A DNA stretch of 12,372 nucleotides, taken from NCBI GenBank assembly GCA_030044455.1, contig JASHVU010000579.1, positions 1 through 12,372 of the forward strand, in the 5' to 3' direction. Origin of the DNA: Acidobacteriaceae bacterium (lineage in GTDB: Bacteria; Acidobacteriota; Terriglobia; Terriglobales; Acidobacteriaceae). Shown here piece after piece: positions 11,957 through 12,372 of the stretch (within the stretch, counting starts at the first letter, position 1; each line of letters opens with the position of its first letter). A model generated the notes under the pieces. The model was not told the DNA's origin, searched no databases, and saw only the letters and a list, made by a program, of their open reading frames with translations. Made by a program: the position numbers and the translations under genes.

Positions 11957-12372
11957 ATGAAACAATCGATGAAAAGCGCCATCGCACTCGAATACCACAT
12001 CGTCGACGTTTTCACGACTGAAGCTTTAAAAGGCAATTCGCTGGCCGTGGTGATGAACACCTGCGGCCTGACCACTGAGCGCATGCAGGCCATCGCCCGC
12101 GAATTCAATCTTTCTGAGACTGCGTTTGTTGAGCGCCGCGACACCGGAACCGAGCGTAGCGAAGGCGTGCGCGTGCGCATCTTTACTACGCAGGAAGAGC
12201 TGAACTTTGCCGGGCACCCCACCCTGGGAACGGCCAGTGTATTGATGCGCACGGCGCCGCAGTGCATTGAGAACCATACCGTGAAGCTCAAGTTGAACGT
12301 TGGTACGGTTCCTGTGCGCTTTTCAGCCGCGGGCAAGAGCAGCGACGCCGCCTATGGGGAAATGACGCAACG
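11957..12372 (+). CDS. PhzF-family isomerase/epimerase-like protein (truncated by window edge)
   Basis: The first 138 codons of a PhzF-family protein, which folds like diaminopimelate epimerase. PhzF itself isomerises trans-2,3-dihydro-3-hydroxyanthranilate in phenazine synthesis, but most relatives act on unknown substrates, and nothing here indicates phenazines. Visible motifs: YHIVDVFTTEALKGNSLAVV at the N-terminus, MQAIAREFNLSETAFV with Glu54 at the catalytic position, then VRIFTTQEELNFAGHPTLGTA, the second family hallmark. The ATG at 11957 is used; another in-frame ATG is at 11969, and neither has a Shine-Dalgarno. The sequence AATCGAT occurs on both sides of the first ATG (11946-11952, 11964-11970). 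The upstream neighbour is the divergent small-RNA promoter. Confidence 0.93.
   Translation, partial: MKQSMKSAIALEYHIVDVFTTEALKGNSLAVVMNTCGLTTERMQAIAREFNLSETAFVERRDTGTERSEGVRVRIFTTQEELNFAGHPTLGTASVLMRTAPQCIENHTVKLKLNVGTVPVRFSAAGKSSDAAYGEMTQ

Noticed and set aside
1..12372. CRISPR array, phage, transposon or defence island
   Set aside because: No regularly spaced repeats, no transposase, integrase or nuclease-type accessory genes were seen; gene content is housekeeping and envelope.

Overview
The window looks like a chromosomal segment of an Acidobacteriota bacterium (class Terriglobia or a close relative). The best lineage markers are two secreted proteins of the 'VWFA-related Acidobacterial' type, a secreted Ser/Ala/Thr-rich protein of a style common in that phylum, high GC, and short dispersed GCTAGAAGCT-like repeats at gene borders. 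The assignment is inference, since no rRNA gene is present. Most of the window is housekeeping and envelope content. I see no phage, transposase, CRISPR array or recognisable defence system.

Layout. The left edge (minus strand) holds the first 24 codons of a lipoprotein, overlapped by the end of mltG (peptidoglycan terminase). A 329-bp gap follows, then ruvX, apparently with a CTG start behind a perfect Shine-Dalgarno, then greA and a CDP-alcohol phosphatidyltransferase with a complete catalytic motif, all on the plus strand. Converging on these are a flavin-reductase-family gene and a secreted thioredoxin-like gene (minus). A small unrecognised gene (4641-5087) and a 549-bp gene-poor stretch lead to tatA, whose leader has two hairpins and whose 3' end has a textbook terminator.

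The central block is envelope/secretome. A minus-strand pair (VWA protein, then an EamA permease 3 bp downstream) stands divergent from a second VWA protein on the plus strand. The first VWA protein has a degraded metal-binding (MIDAS) motif, the second an intact one. After another 467-bp gene-free stretch comes a secreted low-complexity protein with a small conserved beta-rich domain, then an 83-residue charged protein.

The right end has a tRNA-Cys (minus, CCA encoded), a bidirectional-terminator-like hairpin, and the start of a PhzF-family gene at the edge. Between tRNA-Cys and phzF lies the most interesting element: a minus-strand unit with a perfect TTGACA -35 box, a 17-bp spacer and a weak -10, about 170 nt of strongly self-complementary sequence, and a hairpin plus U6 terminator, with no convincing protein gene. 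It looks like an independent structured small RNA. Its identity is open: 6S RNA is one possibility, and I cannot match it to a family by eye.

Two genes (ruvX and the phosphatidyltransferase) take their best Shine-Dalgarno from copies of the dispersed GCTAGAAGCT-like repeat, and the thioredoxin-like gene takes its stop codon from one.
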